Positions 63,930 through 64,000 of a stretch of DNA of 64,000 bases are shown here, in pieces. Source of the stretch: SHZI01 sp038214295 (lineage in GTDB: Bacteria > Pseudomonadota > Gammaproteobacteria > Steroidobacterales > GCA-2729495); contig JBBQSA010000006.1 in the NCBI GenBank assembly GCA_038214295.1, positions 1 through 64,000 of the forward strand. The letters run 5' to 3'. Both the position numbers and the translations under genes were made by a program. The notes beneath the pieces are model-generated. The model did no database searches. It saw only the letters and a list, made by a program, of their open reading frames with translations, and was not told the DNA's origin. The stretch's first letter is position 1. Each line of letters opens with the position of its first letter.

Positions 63930-64000
63930 ATGAGCATCACGATAAAGACGCCTGCTGAGCAGGCCGCCATGCGGGTAGCCGGCAAATTGACCGCGGACGT
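63930..64000 (+). CDS. map: Methionine aminopeptidase, type I (truncated by window edge)
   Basis: Only the first 23 codons are in the window. The start SITIKTPAEQAAMRVAGKLT matches the N-terminus of E. coli Map (ISIKTPEDIEKMRVAGRLA). The enzyme removes N-terminal methionine from new proteins. It is divergent from rpsB, as in E. coli and Pseudomonas. The ATG at 63930 has only a weak purine site upstream. The metal ligands lie beyond the window. Confidence 0.88.
   Translation, partial: MSITIKTPAEQAAMRVAGKLTAD

Overview
The window is a gene-dense, high-GC chromosomal segment from a gammaproteobacterium. The evidence is conserved gene order of the Pseudomonas/Xanthomonas kind (comEC-exbB-exbD-msbA; the lol genes; nagZ with a methylthioinosine phosphorylase; lepB-rnc-era-recO-pdxJ-acpS; rpoE-rseA-rseB; recJ-prfB-lysS; surE-pcm-nlpD; rpsB-tsf-pyrH-frr-uppS-cdsA-rseP-bamA-skp-lpxD-lpxA-lpxB-rnhB-dnaE-accA-tilS-pyrG-kdsA-eno-ftsB). 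SdhB is of the alphaproteobacterial/Xanthomonas subtype, which points to a deep branch near Xanthomonadales or Chromatiales. The genus cannot be named from sequence alone. I see no phage, insertion sequence, CRISPR array, tRNA or rRNA, and no gene-free stretch longer than 300 bases.

Layout. 1-9032 (minus): comEC, exbB, exbD and a truncated msbA; a DUF2062 membrane gene on plus; the lipoprotein exporter lolE-lolC-lolD; sfsA. 9121-13041 (plus): a small exported protein and mfd. 13078-19191 (minus): a degenerate GGDEF protein, purine salvage genes (MTIP and hypoxanthine phosphoribosyltransferase), nagZ, a leaderless YkuD protein, rlmD and a DEDDy exonuclease. 19231-26446 (minus): rpoE-rseA-rseB, a glutaredoxin-like gene, lepB, a DUF4845 gene, rnc, era, recO, pdxJ, acpS. 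26614-32105: a succinate dehydrogenase block with a DUF1674/SDHAF4 gene, sdhC-D-A-B, sdhE and a ygfX-like gene, with ygfZ divergent. 32127-44575: lysS, prfB with an intact programmed frameshift, recJ, nlpD, pcm, surE, smr, an enoyl-CoA isomerase, ftsB, eno, kdsA, pyrG. 44762-63668: the long macromolecule and envelope cluster from tilS back to rpsB. 63930 onward (plus): the start of map.

The genes together make and guard the cell envelope. Sigma-E, its anti-sigma RseA, the sensor RseB and the protease RseP are all present, alongside classic sigma-E clients (BamA, Skp, LpxD). Lipid A synthesis (LpxD, LpxA, LpxB, KdsA, MsbA), lipoprotein sorting (LolCDE), signal peptidase, undecaprenyl diphosphate synthase and peptidoglycan recycling (NagZ plus a probable cytoplasmic L,D-carboxypeptidase) accompany them. 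The rest is core translation, replication/repair and respiration.

I did not find a clear unknown multi-gene system. The most interesting signals are absences and neighbours: dxr, ispD and ispF are all missing from their usual conserved sites, fabZ is missing between lpxD and lpxA, a signal-less YkuD enzyme sits beside nagZ, and several succinate dehydrogenase maturation factors surround sdhCDAB.
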